A model generated the notes under the pieces. The model saw nothing but the letters and a program-made list of their open reading frames with translations. It made no database searches and was not told the DNA's origin. 64,000 nt of DNA from Mycolicibacterium doricum. GTDB lineage: Bacteria; Actinomycetota; Actinomycetes; Mycobacteriales; Mycobacteriaceae. The stretch spans positions 2,294,001-2,358,000 of the forward strand of contig NZ_AP022605.1 of the NCBI RefSeq assembly GCF_010728155.1. Reading direction: 5' to 3'. A program made the position numbers and the translations under genes. Positions 8,582 through 22,778 of this stretch are shown one piece after another; the stretch's first letter is position 1, and each line of letters starts with the position of its first letter.

Positions 8582-11500
8582 TCACGACGAGCTCGATGTG
8601 GCCGATTCACCGGCGAGCGTGTCGGCAAGGCGCTGAGCGAGCGCCCGAACGGTGGTGATGTCGGTCGATCCGATGCGGATACCCGTCTCGTTCTCGATGC
8701 GGGTACGCACCTCCAGCGTGCCGAGCGAGTCCAAGCCGTACTCGGACAGTGGCCGGTCGGCGTCGACCGACCGGCGCAGGATCAGTCCGATCTGGTCGGC
8801 GACCAGCTTGCGCAACCGGCCCGGCCACTGCTCCTGTGGCAGCTCGAAGAGCTCGGTGAGGAACGCGCTCGTGCCGGCGTTACCCTGGCCGATCGACGAG
8901 AAGGCCTCGGCGAACTTGCTGGTCTGCGCGAACGCGGTCAGCCACCGAGCGCCGGCAACCGGCGCATATCCGCAGTAGCCGCGGTCATAGCGCAGCAGCG
9001 CGTCGAAGGCGTCGGCGCCGTCGTCGGGCAGGATCGCCAACGCGGTGTCCTCGGCCATCCCCTGGCCCTTGCCGATCTCCGCCCACGCGCCCCAGGCGAT
9101 CGAGGAGGCAGGCAGTCCCTGCGTCCTGCGCCAATGCGTGAACGCATCGAGCCAGCTGTTGGCGGCGGCGTAGGCGCCCTGGCCCGGAGAACCCACCATC
9201 GCGGCTGCCGAGGAGAACGAACAGAACCAGTCCAGAAGGTGGCCCTGCCCCGAATCCCGCAGCGCGGTGTGCAGGTTCCACGCGCCGTAGACCTTGGGAG
9301 CCCAGTCGCGGTGGAGCAGCTCGTCGGTGATGTTGGGCAGCGTCGCGTCCTCGACGACGGCGGCGGCGTGCAGCACACCGCGCACCGGCAGGCCGGTGGC
9401 GGTCGCCGCGGCGACCGCGCGCTGCGCGGTGGCCGGATCGGCGATGTCGCCGAGCGTCACCTCGACCTCGGTACCGCGGGCACGGATGCGGTCGATCACG
9501 CCAGCCGCTCGCGCGCTCGGGGCCGACCGGCCGTTGAGCACGATCCGGCCGCACCCTCCCGCGGCCATCCTCTCGGCCAGGAACAGTCCGAGCCCGCCCA
9601 TACCGCCGGTGACGACGTAGGCGCCGTCGCCACGGAAGACCTCGGCGTTCTGCGGCGGCACCACGGCGGTGCTCTGCCCGGTGTTCGGGACGTCGAGCAC
9701 CAACTTGCCGATGTGTCCGGCCGCGCCCATCACGCGGATCGCGGTCGCACCCTCGGCCAGCGGGTAGTGCGTAGTCTTCGGCAGCGGCAGCACTTCGTCA
9801 GCGATCTGCTGATAGATCGTCTCCAGCAGGCGTCGCATGGTGTCCGGGTTGGTCAGCGTCAACAGCGCCAGGTCGACGGCATAGAACGCCAGGTTGCGCC
9901 GGAACGGGAACAGACCCATCTTGCTGTCGCCGTAGATGTCGCGCTTGCCGATCTCGACGAAGCGGCCACCGAAGGACAGCAGTTCCAGACCCGCACGCTG
10001 CGCGGCGCCCGGCAACGAGTTCAGCACGATATCGACACCATAGCCAGCCGTATCCGTACGGATCTCGTCGGCGAACGCGCTGCTGCGGGAGTCGTAGACG
10101 TGCTCGATCCCCCAGTCGCGCAATAGCTTGCGCCGCTCGGGGCAACCCGCGGTGGCGAAGATCTCCGCACCCGCCGCCTTGGCGATCGCAACCGCGGCCT
10201 GGCCGACACCGCCGGTCGCGGAGTGGATCAGCACCTTGTCGCGAGCCCCGATGCGAGCCAGGTCGTGCAGGCCGTACCAGGCGGTGGCGTGCGCGCTGGG
10301 CACCGCGGCCGCCCGGTGCTCGGGGACACCCGCGGGCAGTTTGACTGCCAGGTTGGCGTCGCAGGTGAGGAACGTCGCCCAGGCGCCGTTGGCCGAGATG
10401 CCCGCCACCCGGTCGCCGACCCGGTGTTCGGTGACACCCGGTCCGACACCGGTGACCACACCGGCGAAGTCGGCGCCCAGCTTCGGCAGCCGGCCTTCGA
10501 AGCTCGGGTAGCGGCCGTAGGCGACGAGCACGTCGGCGAAGTTGAGGTTCGACGCCGTCACCGAGACCTCGATCTCACCCGGCCCCGGCGGCACCCGGTC
10601 GAACGCGGTCAGTTCCAGCGACTGCAGGTCTCCCGGGGTGCGGATCTGCAGCCGCACGCCGTCGGTTTCGTGGTCGACCACGGTGGTGCGGCGCTCCTCC
10701 GGCCGCAGTGGGCTCAGAGCCAGTCGCGCGACGTAGAACTCGCCACCGCGCCAGGCGGTTTCGTCTTCCTCCGAACCGGACAGCAGCTGTGCGGCGACAG
10801 CCGCGGCATCGGTGGCGGCATCGAGGTCGACCTGGGTCGGCCGCAGCGCCGGGTGCTCCATGGCGAGCACGCGCATGAGACCGCGCAGGCCGGCCTGCTC
10901 GAGGTTGGGGACGTCGTCGGCGAGCACGGTCTGCGCATTACGGGTCAGTACGAACAGCCGCGGCGGCGCGCCGGGGATCTCCGGCAGTTCGCGCGCGATG
11001 CGGACCAGATGGCGGACGTGGTCGGCGCCCAGCGCCGGTGCGTCGTCCCCCGAAGCGGCGTCTGTGAGCGAGGGAGCGGTCACCACGGCCACACCGCTGT
11101 GGTGGTCGGCGATGAGCTGGTCGCGCACCTGTGTGGCGATCCCGGCATGGTCGGCGTGCTCGCTGTCGACCGGCCACACCGTCGTGGTCACCTTGGCGTC
11201 GGACACGCTGAGGGCGGCGGCGAACCGGGCCGCCTCCGGCTGCGCATCGGTCGACGTGGCGATGAGCAGCCAGCGTCCGGACTCGACATGGTCGGCCTCC
11301 GGCCGGTCCTGGGCACGCCAGTCGATGGTCAGCAGCCGATCGTTGAGCAGCCGCTCGCGGTGTCCGCCCGCGGTGGCGCCGCTGCCGAGGCGAAGACCCT
11401 CCACGGTGAGCAGCACCGCACCATCCTCGTCGAGCACCTCGATGTCGGCCTCGACGGCGGCGGCGCTCACGTTGGTGACCGCGACATAGCAGTAGTGCGC

Positions 11501-14500
11501 GTTGCGCGTGGAAGCGTGCGCACTGAGCCGGCGCACGCCGAGCGGCAGCATCAGCGTCCCAGTGACGTCGGCCTGCAGGGCGGAGTGTGCGCCGACGGCC
11601 TGAAAGCAGGCGTCGAGCAGCGCGGGATGGATGCCGTATGCGCCCTGCTGTGAACGGATTGTGCCGGGCAGTGCCACCTCGGCGAGGACGGTGTTGCCGC
11701 CGTCGTCGCGGGTGTGGGCGGCAACCAGACCAGAGAAGGCCTGCCCGTAGGAGATGCCGCGTTCGGCGAACCACGCGTGCAGGTCGTCGCCTTCGCGCCG
11801 GTCGGGATGTGCGGTCAGCAGTGCGTCGACGTCGTAGGCGGCCGGGGTCTGGGCGGCGTCCTCACCGCGCAGGACGGCGGTGGCCCGCCGCACCTCCGCA
11901 CCCTCGTCGTAGGTCGCCGCCACGAAGTCGGCCACACCGGGACATTTCACGGTGGCGACCGAGGAGACCGGTGTCTGCTCCTCAAGCAGCAGCATTGCCT
12001 CGAAGGTGATGTCTCGGACCTCGGCGGAGTCACCGAAGACGGTGCGTGAGGCGGCGAGCGCCATCTCGCAGTACGCCGCACCGGGCAGCGCCGCGACGTT
12101 GTGGACCTTGTGGTCGCCCAGCCATGGCTGGGTCGTGGTGCCCACGTCGACCTGCCATACGTGGCGTTCCGGCTGCTCCGGGAGCCGCACGTGCGCGCCG
12201 AGCAGCGGGTGCACCGCCACTGTCGAGCCGCCCTGCGCCTGTTCCTGGCTGTCGCGGCTCAGCATCAGGTGGATGTGGGTCCAGGTGGGCAGCGGTGCGT
12301 CGACCAGACGCCCGTCGGGGTAGATCACCGAGAAGTCCACTGCCCCACCGGCGTTGTGGACGTCGGCGACGAAGCCCAGCAGACCGTCGGGCGGCTCCTG
12401 CTCACGACGCATCGCGGCCAGTGCGGCGAGGCTCATGTCGAGGCTGCGGCCGGTCTGGTCGACAGCGTGGGTCAGCAGTGGGTGCGGGGCGAGTTCGCCG
12501 AACACCCGGAACCCGTCCTCGAGCGCCGCCTGCACGGCCGCGGAGAACCGCACCGCGTGCCGCAGGTTGTCCACCCAGTAGTAGGCGTCGAACTCGGCCG
12601 GATCACGCGGATCGTAAAGCGTGGCCGAGTAATACGGGATCTCGGGCTCCATCGGCTCGATGTCCTCGAGCGCCTCGATGAGCTCGTCGAGGATCGGGTC
12701 GACCTGCGGCGAATGGGACGCCACGTCGACGGCAACCTCGCGGGCCATCACACCGCGCGCGTCCCACTCGGCGACGAGTTCTCCGATGGCGTCCTTGGCA
12801 CCACCGACCACGGTGGACTGCGGAGAGGCCACGACGGAGAGCACCACATCGCTGATACCGCGGGCGGCCAACTCCGAAAGCACTTGTTGCGCGGGCAGTT
12901 CCACCGACGCCATCGCACCCGAGCCGGCGATACGCGCCATCAGCCGGGACCGGCGGCAGATCACCTTGGCGCCGTCCTCCAGCGACAGGCCGCCGGCGAC
13001 GACAGCCGCGGCCGACTCACCCATCGAGTGGCCGATGACGGCCCCGGGGGTGACCCCGTAGGACTTCATGGTGGCCGCGAGCGCTACCTGCACGGCGAAC
13101 ACCGTCGGCTGCACGCGGTCGATCCCGGTGACCTTCTCCGGTGCGGACATCGCCTCGGTGACCGAGAAGCCGGACTCACGGGCGATCAGCGGTTCGAGTT
13201 CGGCCACGGCGGCGGCGAACACCGACTCGGTGGCCAGCAGGCCTTTGCCCATCCCGGCCCACTGCGAGCCCTGACCGGAGAACACCCACACCGGACCGCG
13301 CTCGCCGTTGGCGACCGCGGGCTGGTAGGGCGTCTGTCCGTCGGCGATCTCACGCAGCGCCTTGATCAGCTCTTCACGGGTGCCGGCACTGACGGTGGTG
13401 CGCATCGGGCGGTGCCCACGCCGGCGCGCCAAAGTGTAGGCGAGATCGCGGAGGTCTCCACCGGACTGGGCGTCCACCCAGTCGGCCAGGCGTGCTGCGG
13501 TGCGCCGTAGCTCTTCGGCCGAGGTGGCCGACAGCGGGAAGAGCATCGCTTTGTCGGTGGGCTCGACCGCCCGCGCCGGGGCTTCTGGAGCCTGCTGGAG
13601 GACGGTGTGCACATTGGTGCCGGAGAGCCCGTAGGAGGAGACGGCGGCGCGCCGGGGCTGTTGGTTACCGAGCGGCCAGGGGGTGATCTCCCGCGGAATG
13701 AACAGCTTGGTGCTGATGCGTGCCATCTCGTCGGGCATGCGTGTGTAGTGCAGGTTCTGCGGCACGGTTGCGTGCTGCAGGGACAGGATCGCTTTCATCA
13801 TGCCGACGGCGCCCGAGGCGGACTGGCCGTGGCCGAAGTTGGTCTTCACCGCACCGAGGGCGCACGGCGCGTCGACGCCGTACACCTGCGCGAGGCCGGC
13901 GTACTCGATCGGGTCACCGACCGGGGTTCCGGTGCCGTGCGCCTCGACCATGCCCACCGTCGCGGGATCCATGCCGGCAGCGGCCAGTGCGGCCCGGTAG
14001 ACCGAGACCTGCGCATCGCGGGACGGCGTGGCGATGTTGACCGTATGACCGTCCTGGTTGGCGGCCGAACCCTTGACCACGGCAAGGATGCGGTCCCCGT
14101 CACGCTCGGCGTCCGCGAGCCGCTTGAACATGAGGATCACCGAAGCCTCGCCGGAGACGAACCCGTCGGCGTCCACGTCGAAGGCGTGGCAGTGGCCGGT
14201 CGGCGAGAGCATCCCCTGAGCTGAGCCGGAGGACATCTTGCGCGGCTCCAGCATGATCGAGACCCCACCGGCGAGCGCCATGTCGCTCTCGCCGTCGTGC
14301 AGGCTGCGGCAGGCCATGTGGACGGCCAGAAGGCTCGACGAGCAGGCAGAGTCGACGGTGTACGCGGGACCATGCAAGCCCATGGCGTAGGAGATGCGGC
14401 CGGAGGCGAGGCTGTAGTTGTTGCCGGTGAAGCCGTAGGGTCCTTCGATGGCGTTGGCGTCGGCGGCCACGAGCTGGTAGTCACCGTGCGTCATACCGAT

Positions 14501-14875
14501 GAAGACACCGGTCAGTGATTCGTTCAGGGTGCCGGGATCCATGCCGGCGTGCTCGACGGCTTCCCAGGCAGTCTCGAGTAGTAGCCGGTGCTGCGGGTCG
14601 ATGGCTGTCGCTTCACGCTCGCTGATACCGAAGAACTCGGCATCGAAGCCGGCCACGTCGTCGAGGAAGGCGCCCCACTTCGACACCGATCGTCCCGGTA
14701 CGCCGGGCTCGGGGTCGTAGAACTCCTCGGCATCCCACCGGTCCAGCGGGACCTCGGCGACGAAGTCGTCGCCGCGCAGCAGCGCCTCCCATAACCGCTC
14801 AGGGGAGTCGATTCCCCCGGGCAGCCGGCAGGCCATTCCGATGATGGCGATGGGAGTGACCGGTGCATCGACCAC
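8582..14875 (-). CDS. Mas/Pks5-type iterative polyketide synthase (KS-AT-DH-ER-KR-ACP)
   Basis: A 2097-residue type I synthase that builds methyl-branched long-chain acids by iterative elongation with methylmalonyl-CoA. All domains for full reduction are visible. [11 protein letters not shown] near residue 177, HGTGTP near 311, KTNFGHG near 345. AT: GHSMGES near 617, and VASHS near 718 where methylmalonyl-type ATs carry their specificity motif. DH: catalytic histidine in [13 protein letters not shown] near 921. ER: NADPH motif ATGGVGQAA near 1550. [10 protein letters not shown] near 1757. ACP: phosphopantetheine serine in GLDSLG near 2048. Length matches Mas and Pks2/Pks5 (about 2100). The start is GTG at 14875, preceded by an AGAGG ribosome site. 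It heads the lipid operon with papA and two condensation-fold genes; an AT-rich leader lies upstream. No key residue is missing. Confidence 0.95.
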   Translation of the reverse strand: MVDAPVTPIAIIGMACRLPGGIDSPERLWEALLRGDDFVAEVPLDRWDAEEFYDPEPGVPGRSVSKWGAFLDDVAGFDAEFFGISEREATAIDPQHRLLLETAWEAVEHAGMDPGTLNESLTGVFIGMTHGDYQLVAADANAIEGPYGFTGNNYSLASGRISYAMGLHGPAYTVDSACSSSLLAVHMACRSLHDGESDMALAGGVSIMLEPRKMSSGSAQGMLSPTGHCHAFDVDADGFVSGEASVILMFKRLADAERDGDRILAVVKGSAANQDGHTVNIATPSRDAQVSVYRAALAAAGMDPATVGMVEAHGTGTPVGDPIEYAGLAQVYGVDAPCALGAVKTNFGHGQSASGAVGMMKAILSLQHATVPQNLHYTRMPDEMARISTKLFIPREITPWPLGNQQPRRAAVSSYGLSGTNVHTVLQQAPEAPARAVEPTDKAMLFPLSATSAEELRRTAARLADWVDAQSGGDLRDLAYTLARRRGHRPMRTTVSAGTREELIKALREIADGQTPYQPAVANGERGPVWVFSGQGSQWAGMGKGLLATESVFAAAVAELEPLIARESGFSVTEAMSAPEKVTGIDRVQPTVFAVQVALAATMKSYGVTPGAVIGHSMGESAAAVVAGGLSLEDGAKVICRRSRLMARIAGSGAMASVELPAQQVLSELAARGISDVVLSVVASPQSTVVGGAKDAIGELVAEWDARGVMAREVAVDVASHSPQVDPILDELIEALEDIEPMEPEIPYYSATLYDPRDPAEFDAYYWVDNLRHAVRFSAAVQAALEDGFRVFGELAPHPLLTHAVDQTGRSLDMSLAALAAMRREQEPPDGLLGFVADVHNAGGAVDFSVIYPDGRLVDAPLPTWTHIHLMLSRDSQEQAQGGSTVAVHPLLGAHVRLPEQPERHVWQVDVGTTTQPWLGDHKVHNVAALPGAAYCEMALAASRTVFGDSAEVRDITFEAMLLLEEQTPVSSVATVKCPGVADFVAATYDEGAEVRRATAVLRGEDAAQTPAAYDVDALLTAHPDRREGDDLHAWFAERGISYGQAFSGLVAAHTRDDGGNTVLAEVALPGTIRSQQGAYGIHPALLDACFQAVGAHSALQADVTGTLMLPLGVRRLSAHASTRNAHYCYVAVTNVSAAAVEADIEVLDEDGAVLLTVEGLRLGSGATAGGHRERLLNDRLLTIDWRAQDRPEADHVESGRWLLIATSTDAQPEAARFAAALSVSDAKVTTTVWPVDSEHADHAGIATQVRDQLIADHHSGVAVVTAPSLTDAASGDDAPALGADHVRHLVRIARELPEIPGAPPRLFVLTRNAQTVLADDVPNLEQAGLRGLMRVLAMEHPALRPTQVDLDAATDAAAVAAQLLSGSEEDETAWRGGEFYVARLALSPLRPEERRTTVVDHETDGVRLQIRTPGDLQSLELTAFDRVPPGPGEIEVSVTASNLNFADVLVAYGRYPSFEGRLPKLGADFAGVVTGVGPGVTEHRVGDRVAGISANGAWATFLTCDANLAVKLPAGVPEHRAAAVPSAHATAWYGLHDLARIGARDKVLIHSATGGVGQAAVAIAKAAGAEIFATAGCPERRKLLRDWGIEHVYDSRSSAFADEIRTDTAGYGVDIVLNSLPGAAQRAGLELLSFGGRFVEIGKRDIYGDSKMGLFPFRRNLAFYAVDLALLTLTNPDTMRRLLETIYQQIADEVLPLPKTTHYPLAEGATAIRVMGAAGHIGKLVLDVPNTGQSTAVVPPQNAEVFRGDGAYVVTGGMGGLGLFLAERMAAGGCGRIVLNGRSAPSARAAGVIDRIRARGTEVEVTLGDIADPATAQRAVAAATATGLPVRGVLHAAAVVEDATLPNITDELLHRDWAPKVYGAWNLHTALRDSGQGHLLDWFCSFSSAAAMVGSPGQGAYAAANSWLDAFTHWRRTQGLPASSIAWGAWAEIGKGQGMAEDTALAILPDDGADAFDALLRYDRGYCGYAPVAGARWLTAFAQTSKFAEAFSSIGQGNAGTSAFLTELFELPQEQWPGRLRKLVADQIGLILRRSVDADRPLSEYGLDSLGTLEVRTRIENETGIRIGSTDITTVRALAQRLADTLAGESATSSSS

Positions 14876-15911
14876 GTGTACAAACCTCTTCTGGGAACGG
14901 GATACGTGAAGTGTCGGGACGGCTTGAAAATCGATAGGTTCGCAAATTCAGCACTTCTCGGCGTGCTCCGTCCGCTCCCCTCTACGTCTCTACGGCGTTC
15001 GTTGGCGCCGAGTCGGAGCGTAACCGCTAGAGCCGACTCAGGTGCACGTACCGAGCAAATCTTTCTAGGCTGTGGCCAAATCAATGTTCGCGGCCAAAAC
15101 GTTACACGAGCAAGGTCAACACCGCAGTCTCACGTACCTGCAGTGCCTATGAACTGCGGTTATTCCGCTATTTGACATTGGTGTCGAACTTGGCGCTTTC
15201 TTGGGTTCTTCTCATGTTCTTCGCTATGCAAAAAGTCAGCAAACTTTAAAGGGAAGCTATTGTCGTTGCTGTAAATGAATCGACAGTGCCAAATCCTGAT
15301 GGTCAGCCGGACGGCATCCGGCGTGGCCGATCTTGTTTGAGCAGCCCACAGCGTATTTGCGCGGTCAACATCACCGTGGCCGGGCAGACGGTCGGCGGAC
15401 GGCCCTCGGTGTGCTGATTCTGTGCGCAAGGCAGCACTTGTGGGCAATGGCAACCCGGGGGTGAATAACAACGTTGTCGCGATTGCCGCCATCGGCAGAG
15501 GCGTTCAGACCCTGACGCGCCACCGTCCGCGAAGCCGCTAGCCCGTCAGGGTAAGAACGTTTTCCCTTGGCGCGCAAAGGCTTCCAAGGAGAACATCCGT
15601 CGTCAGCAATTCTGGTGAGATGGCCCACAACCGGTCCCCGAGGGATGCACAGGAGGGGATTGGCGACCCTACCCGGCAATCGGTTTGGGACGGCCAGCAG
15701 GAGGCCGAGGTTGCCGTCGCGACGCCGTTGGCCGACGACGCGATCTCCGCGTCGAGAAACGGGATGTCGCCCTCCCGTGTACGCCCCGCCTCCAAGTGAC
15801 GGCCGGAGAACGGCTGAGAGGTTCCTCAGGGGTATGGATGTGCCCAGGGGTATCGATGTGCCCACACCACGAGTTGATTGAACAGATTGTTATCGAACGT
15901 CAACGGCCAGG
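14876..15911. other. Intergenic region, AT-richer, upstream of the polyketide synthase
   Basis: About 1 kb without a convincing gene between the synthase start and the 3' end of meaB. The part from about 15060 to 15310 is visibly richer in A and T than anything nearby and should hold the promoter of the lipid operon. In mycobacteria such AT-rich leaders of glycolipid loci are typical targets of the silencer Lsr2 (inference). Short open frames on both strands (15160-15865) have no recognisable motif, no good ribosome site and arginine-rich translations, so they are not called. The 15540-15800 portion may be gene debris. An 18-bp tandem repeat lies at 15827-15864. Confidence 0.6.
15827..15864. 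repeat. 18-bp tandem repeat, two copies
   Basis: The unit CAGGGGTATSGATGTGCC occurs twice head to tail, with a G/C difference in the middle. It lies about 50 bp beyond the meaB stop in non-coding DNA. It could be a protein-binding site or slippage product; no function can be assigned. Confidence 0.7.
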
Positions 15912-16901
15912 TCAGGCCCCGGACCAGTGAGCGGCGTCGAGGATCTGGCGGGCGGCCAGCGCCGGGGTAAGTTCACCGTCGCGAACCTGACGTTCCACCT
16001 CGGCGCGGATTCGGCGCACCTCGGGATGGGTCAGCACGCGGTCGAGGACCGCGTCACGGACCATCGACCAGGTCCACTCGACCTGCTGCGTACGCCGACG
16101 GCTCTCGAACTGCCCCGCTTCGCGCAGCACGTCGCGATGTTGGAGCACCTTGTCCCACAGCTCACGCACCCCCTCGTCGTGCAGTGCGCTCATCGTCAGC
16201 ACCGGCGGGCGCCACAGCGTCTCGCGGGGATAGATCAGCCGCAATGCGGCGGTCAGCTCACGGGCCGCGGACTTCGCCTCCGTGGCGTGCTCGCCGTCGG
16301 CCTTGTTCACAACGACGATGTCGGCGAGTTCGAGCACGCCCTTCTTGATGCCCTGCAGCTGGTCACCGGTGCGGGCCAGCGTCAGGAACACGAACGTGTC
16401 GACCATGTTCGCCACCGTCACCTCGGACTGTCCCACGCCGACGGTCTCGACCAGGACCACGTCGTATCCGGCTGCCTCGAGCAGCACGATCGTCTCGCGG
16501 GTGGCCTTTGCCACCCCGCCGAGAGTGCCCGAGGTGGGTGACGGGCGGATGTAGGCGTCGGGATGTACGGCGAGCCTGGCCATCCGCGTCTTGTCCCCGA
16601 GGATCGAGCCGCCCGTCCGGGTCGACGACGGATCCACCGCCAGCACCGCGACCCGGTGCCCCTGCTCGACGAGGTACATGCCAAGCGCTTCGATCGCGGT
16701 CGATTTCCCGACGCCCGGCACCCCGGTGATGCCCACGTGCATCGATTCCCCCGCCTGCGGCATCAGCTCCAGCAGCAGCTCCTGCGCCCGCTCGCGGTGG
16801 TCGGCGCGGGCCGACTCGACAAGCGTGATCCCCTTCGCCAGTGCGGACCGGTCACCGCTGCGGATCGCTGCGGACAGCTCGGCGACGGTCGGAACCGGCA
16901 T
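15912..16901 (-). CDS. meaB: Methylmalonyl-CoA mutase-associated GTPase MeaB
   Basis: A 329-residue G3E-family GTPase that chaperones cobalamin delivery to, and protects, methylmalonyl-CoA mutase. Visible motifs are the P-loop GVPGVGKST near residue 59, the switch region VETVGVGQSE near residue 150, and the guanine-specificity motif NKAD near residue 199. The C-terminal arm, used for dimerisation in this family, is present. The start ATG at 16901 is one base after the mutB stop codon (TGACATG), so the three genes mutA-mutB-meaB form a tight operon. The gene is usually annotated ArgK or LAO/AO ATPase in older genomes; in this context MeaB is the right call. Confidence 0.96.
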   Translation of the reverse strand: MPVPTVAELSAAIRSGDRSALAKGITLVESARADHRERAQELLLELMPQAGESMHVGITGVPGVGKSTAIEALGMYLVEQGHRVAVLAVDPSSTRTGGSILGDKTRMARLAVHPDAYIRPSPTSGTLGGVAKATRETIVLLEAAGYDVVLVETVGVGQSEVTVANMVDTFVFLTLARTGDQLQGIKKGVLELADIVVVNKADGEHATEAKSAARELTAALRLIYPRETLWRPPVLTMSALHDEGVRELWDKVLQHRDVLREAGQFESRRRTQQVEWTWSMVRDAVLDRVLTHPEVRRIRAEVERQVRDGELTPALAARQILDAAHWSGA

Positions 16902-16902
16902 G

Positions 16903-19185
<2,283 letters not shown>

Positions 19186-19186
19186 C

Positions 19187-21049
19187 TCAGGCCCCCAATC
19201 GGGCGAGGAGGTTCGACAGGGCCGCGACCGCGTCGATCTTGGCGGTCAGGTACTCGTCAGGCTTCGGGTCCGCCTCCGCCCACTCACCCAGGGCTTTCTC
19301 CGGGCCGGCGAGGTAGACGCGGGTGACACCGGCCGCACGGGCGGCCGCCACCACACCGGCGGCGTCGGTGCCGTAGCGCGCATCGGTGCCGCAGATCACC
19401 GCAACCGACGGGCTGCCCGCGGCCGCCACCGCCTGCGCGACATCGGCAGCGCCGACGGTGCCCGGATTGACGGCCTCGATCCCGCCGGAGGCGAGCAGGT
19501 TGGTGGCGAACGTGGCGCGGATGTTGTGTTCGGCCAGCGGACCGAGCGGCAGCAGCAGCACCATCGGGCGGGCCCCGGTGCTCTCCATGAATGCGTCGGA
19601 GCGGTCGCGCAGCGCCTCGAACCCGGCCGCGTAGCGGGCGACGGCCGTCAACGCCTCACCCGGCGGCAGCGCGGGTTCGTCGATGTTCGGGTACTCGTTG
19701 ACTCCGGTCAGCGCAGTGCGTCGATGCGCGATGTCGTCGGCGCGCCGGGCGGCGATCTCGGCGATCTGCTCGGCGACGTGATGGTGCGCGGCGACGAACC
19801 CCCCGCGGGCCTCGATGTCCTGGAAGTGGCTCCACGCCTGCTCGGCCAACCGAGCGGTCAGATCCTCGACGAACCACGAGCCGCCCGCCGGATCGAGCAC
19901 CCGGCCGATGTGGGATTCCTCGAGCAGCAGCAACTGGGTATTGCGGGCGATGCGGCGGGCGAACGTCCGTGAGGTGCCGGGGAAGCCGTCCGGGATCGCC
20001 ACGTCAAACGGGTGCACCAGCACGGTGTCCGCTCCGCCGACGCCGGCGGAGAAGGCCGCCAGGGTGGTGCGAAGCATGTTCACCCACGGATCACGCTTGG
20101 CCATCATCGGCAGCGAGGACATCGCGTGGACGGTGGCCGCGCCCACGTCGGCGGCGCCGACGACCTCGCACACGCGGGCCCACAGCAGCCGCGCGGCCCG
20201 CAGCTTCGCGATCGTGATGAACTGGTCGTCGTCGGCGGCGAATCGGAAGCTGATCTGGCGTACGGCGTCGGCGATGTCGAGCCCGCCCTGGTCCAGCAGG
20301 CGCAGGTACGACACCCCCGCCGCGACGGCGCCAGCGAGTTCCCAGGAGGGGCTCGCCCCCCGGTTGTGCAGCGCCGGTCCGTCGACGGTGATGGCCCGCA
20401 CGTGGCCGTCGTAGCCGGTGACTCCGGCCGCCGTCGACACGACGTCCGCCACCTCCGGGGCCGGCCGGTCACTGAACGGTGTGGTGAGCGGGTCGGCGCC
20501 CAAATCCACCGAGAGCCGTTCGCGCTGTTCGGCATCGAGATCGGTCAACAGCGCCAGCAGGGCCTCGGTGGCGGCGGTGTAATCGGTGCCGGCCTCCAGT
20601 TGTACCGGGACCAGGTCGAGAAACACCGAGTCGAGGAGCCGTCCGAGGTCGGCTGGCGCCACACCGTCGGCTCCGACACGCAGCACCAGCGCGCTGACGC
20701 CTTCGGTGAGGCCGAGCAGCACCGCACCGTTGGCCTCGGCGGCGCTCCCCGGGGCGGCCGGAAAGGTCTCGGCGACCTTCCACCCGGACTTCACGTCGCG
20801 CGCGGCGTCGGCACCGCGCACGTACGGCCACTGCCCGGGCAGCGGCGGCTCGGGCAGCTCGTCGAGGCTGGTGTAGAGCGGGCGGATCGCGAAACCGTCG
20901 TAGGTCGGCGAATCGAGCAGCCGCTCGGGTTCGGCGGGCAGGTCGGCGGGATCTTTGCGGGCGCTCTTGGCCAGCACCCCGGCTACCGCGGAGCGCCACT
21001 GCGCCAGACCGGACTCGACAGCACTGGCCCCCTGCACAGACACCGGCAT
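19187..21049 (-). CDS. mutA: Methylmalonyl-CoA mutase, small subunit
   Basis: A subunit of about 620 residues that forms the heterodimer with MutB. It keeps the mutase barrel and a C-terminal Rossmann-like domain but lacks the DGHDRG cobalamin motif, as expected for the non-catalytic subunit. The frame is open to 21109, but the protein is taken to begin at the ATG at 21049. A strong AGGAGA site lies directly before this ATG, only 1-2 bases away. Spacing is better for the in-frame GTG two codons later (21043), so the true start could be that GTG. It is the first gene of mutA-mutB-meaB and divergent from the DedA-like gene with about 150 bp between. Confidence 0.95.
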   Translation of the reverse strand: MPVSVQGASAVESGLAQWRSAVAGVLAKSARKDPADLPAEPERLLDSPTYDGFAIRPLYTSLDELPEPPLPGQWPYVRGADAARDVKSGWKVAETFPAAPGSAAEANGAVLLGLTEGVSALVLRVGADGVAPADLGRLLDSVFLDLVPVQLEAGTDYTAATEALLALLTDLDAEQRERLSVDLGADPLTTPFSDRPAPEVADVVSTAAGVTGYDGHVRAITVDGPALHNRGASPSWELAGAVAAGVSYLRLLDQGGLDIADAVRQISFRFAADDDQFITIAKLRAARLLWARVCEVVGAADVGAATVHAMSSLPMMAKRDPWVNMLRTTLAAFSAGVGGADTVLVHPFDVAIPDGFPGTSRTFARRIARNTQLLLLEESHIGRVLDPAGGSWFVEDLTARLAEQAWSHFQDIEARGGFVAAHHHVAEQIAEIAARRADDIAHRRTALTGVNEYPNIDEPALPPGEALTAVARYAAGFEALRDRSDAFMESTGARPMVLLLPLGPLAEHNIRATFATNLLASGGIEAVNPGTVGAADVAQAVAAAGSPSVAVICGTDARYGTDAAGVVAAARAAGVTRVYLAGPEKALGEWAEADPKPDEYLTAKIDAVAALSNLLARLGA

Positions 21050-21200
21050 TCTCCTGTTGTCGCAGTGTGTGACTTGACGTATCCGCGTGTGACTGACGTA
21101 TCCGCCCACCAGGCTAAATGATGGTGGTCACGGTGCTTCCCGCCGGTCGGCCGACGTGCCGGGCATCACCCGACGGCTCCGAGCCGTAGGCTTTGTGAAT

Positions 21201-21929
21201 GTGAAAGCCGTCGTCAAGACCTTGCAGGCAGTGCAAGCGACGGTGGCCGCCGCAGACCTGCAGGTACCGCGTCGGCACCTCATCGCGCTCGCCGCCGCGA
21301 TTGTGATTCTCGTCGCACTCGCCTGGTGGCTTCCGATCCCCAACGCGCTGGAGCTGCGCGACTGGGCGACGTCGGTTGGCGCCTGGTTCCCTCTCGTATT
21401 CCTGGCCACCCACGTCGTGGTGACGACGTTTCCGTTCCCCCGAACGGCCTTCACCCTCGCCGCCGGGCTGCTTTTCGGCCCGCTGCTGGGCATCGCGATC
21501 GCGGTGGCGGCGAGCACCGTCAGCGCGCTGCTCGCGGTCCTGTTGATCCGCGCGCTGGGCTGGCAGCTGAACAACCTGGTCAGCCACCCCGCCGTCGACC
21601 GCATCGACGTGCGGCTGCGGCGTCGCGGCTGGCCGTCGGTGATCGCACTGCGGCTGATCCCGGCCGTGCCGTTCGCCGTACTGAACTACGCCGCGGGCGC
21701 GTCGGCGGTCCGACTGCTCCCCTATTCGCTGGCGACCCTCTTCGGTATGGTGCCGGGCACCGCGGCGGTGGTGATCCTCGGCGACGCGCTTACCGGCCAG
21801 GTCAATCCGCTGCTGGTGCTCATCTCCGCGGCCACCGCGAGCATCGGCGTGGTGGTGCTGTTCTACGAGAACCGCTTGCAGCGCAGGCTTACCGTCGGTG
21901 TCCCCCGAAGGTGCGAACTCCGCCCTTAA
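21201..21929 (+). CDS. DedA/TVP38/TMEM64 family membrane protein
   Basis: A multispanning membrane protein of about 242 residues, the counterpart of Rv1491c, which lies beside mutA in M. tuberculosis as here. The family (VTT domain) acts in lipid handling and membrane homeostasis. Sequence signs are a first membrane helix (LIALAAAIVILVALAWWLP), the signature region TTFPFPRTAFTLAAGLLFGP, the R-rich linker before LRLIPAVPFAVLNYAAG, and a terminal helix. Several in-frame GTG starts exist (21156, 21195, 21201). A TAGGCT element at 21187-21192 lies 8 nt before the GTG at 21201, so this start and a leaderless mRNA are preferred. Substrate is unknown. Confidence 0.85.
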   Translation: MKAVVKTLQAVQATVAAADLQVPRRHLIALAAAIVILVALAWWLPIPNALELRDWATSVGAWFPLVFLATHVVVTTFPFPRTAFTLAAGLLFGPLLGIAIAVAASTVSALLAVLLIRALGWQLNNLVSHPAVDRIDVRLRRRGWPSVIALRLIPAVPFAVLNYAAGASAVRLLPYSLATLFGMVPGTAAVVILGDALTGQVNPLLVLISAATASIGVVVLFYENRLQRRLTVGVPRRCELRP

Positions 21930-21968
21930 CCGACGCGGATGCATACTGCCGCCGCTACATTGCTGGCC

Positions 21969-22776
21969 ATGGCGGTACTTGGGGCGGACGTCGGAGACCT
22001 GCGGACATTGGCCGACGAAATGGGCCAGGGCCGCCCGCCGGCTCGACTCGGTGCGCATGGTGTTGGGCCAGCAGCTCGGCCTGCCGCTGGGGTCGCGCGG
22101 ACCGGACGCCGAGCGCTTCGGACAGCAGTGGCGCTATGAGGGTTCTCAACACCTGGCTTCCGCCGCGGCGGGACTCGACAACGCCGCCGCGGCGCTGCGC
22201 CGAAACGCGCTCGAGCAGGAGGTGGCCGGTGGGGTGGTCTGCGCAGATGTGCAGACCGGACGGGCGGACGTGTTCTCGGCCGAGGACCTGTTCGACACGA
22301 ACAACGTCTTGTCCACCGCAGCCGGATATTTCGAAACCATCAGCGGGTCGAAGCTGCCCGGTCCGATCGGCCAGGTCATGACGGGCCTCGGCGTGCTGGG
22401 ATCCGGTGGCGACGTGGCGGACCTGCTGGGCGAGGACACCGGCGGGCGACGCATCGTCGGTGGGCTCGGGATGAGCTCGCTGATCCTCGGGCTGGCCGAC
22501 CTGGCCAAGCTGCCGACCAATCCGCTCGGCCTTGCCCTCGGCGTGGCGGGCGGCTTCATCGAGGCCACGATTCCGCTCGGCGAGAAAGATTACGACGAGG
22601 TACTCGACATGGGCTCCCACCACATGTTCGGCCGCGACGCCGAGGATCTAACCACCGCTCAGCGGGACATGCTGAGTCGTCGCTATGAGGGACCGATCGG
22701 GGTGGCCAACATGATCTCCGACAAAATGGACACCACCGCCGAGAAGGTCAAAGACTTCTTCGGCAGGCTCTTCTGA
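21969..22776 (+). pseudogene. WXG100-like helical protein with hydrophobic C-terminal part, frameshifted
   Basis: The natural protein starts at ATG 21969 (MAVLGADVGDLRTLADEMGQ) but leaves its frame after about 20 codons. Removing one G from the GGG at 22028-22030 rejoins it to the downstream frame, giving EMGQAARRLDSVRMVLGQQL. The joined N-terminal 90 residues look like a type VII secretion WXG100 helical hairpin (LA.EM..AARRLDSV, GPDAERFGQQW, AAAALRRNALEQE), though the usual W-x-G turn is replaced by LGSRG. The remaining 170 residues hold a hydrophobic block (GLGMSSLILGLADLAKL and a glycine-rich helix) and a charged tail ending FFGRLF. The architecture is compatible with a secreted toxin-like effector. 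No catalytic motif was recognised. Confidence 0.6.
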
Positions 22777-22778
22777 CC

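Noticed and set aside
8435..14224. Long plus-strand open frames opposite the polyketide synthase
   Set aside because: They mirror the codon pattern of a high-GC gene on the other strand and have arginine/valine-rich translations without domains.
15160..15865. Small open frames in the spacer upstream of the synthase
   Set aside because: No ribosome site, no recognisable motif, and skewed composition; left as non-coding.
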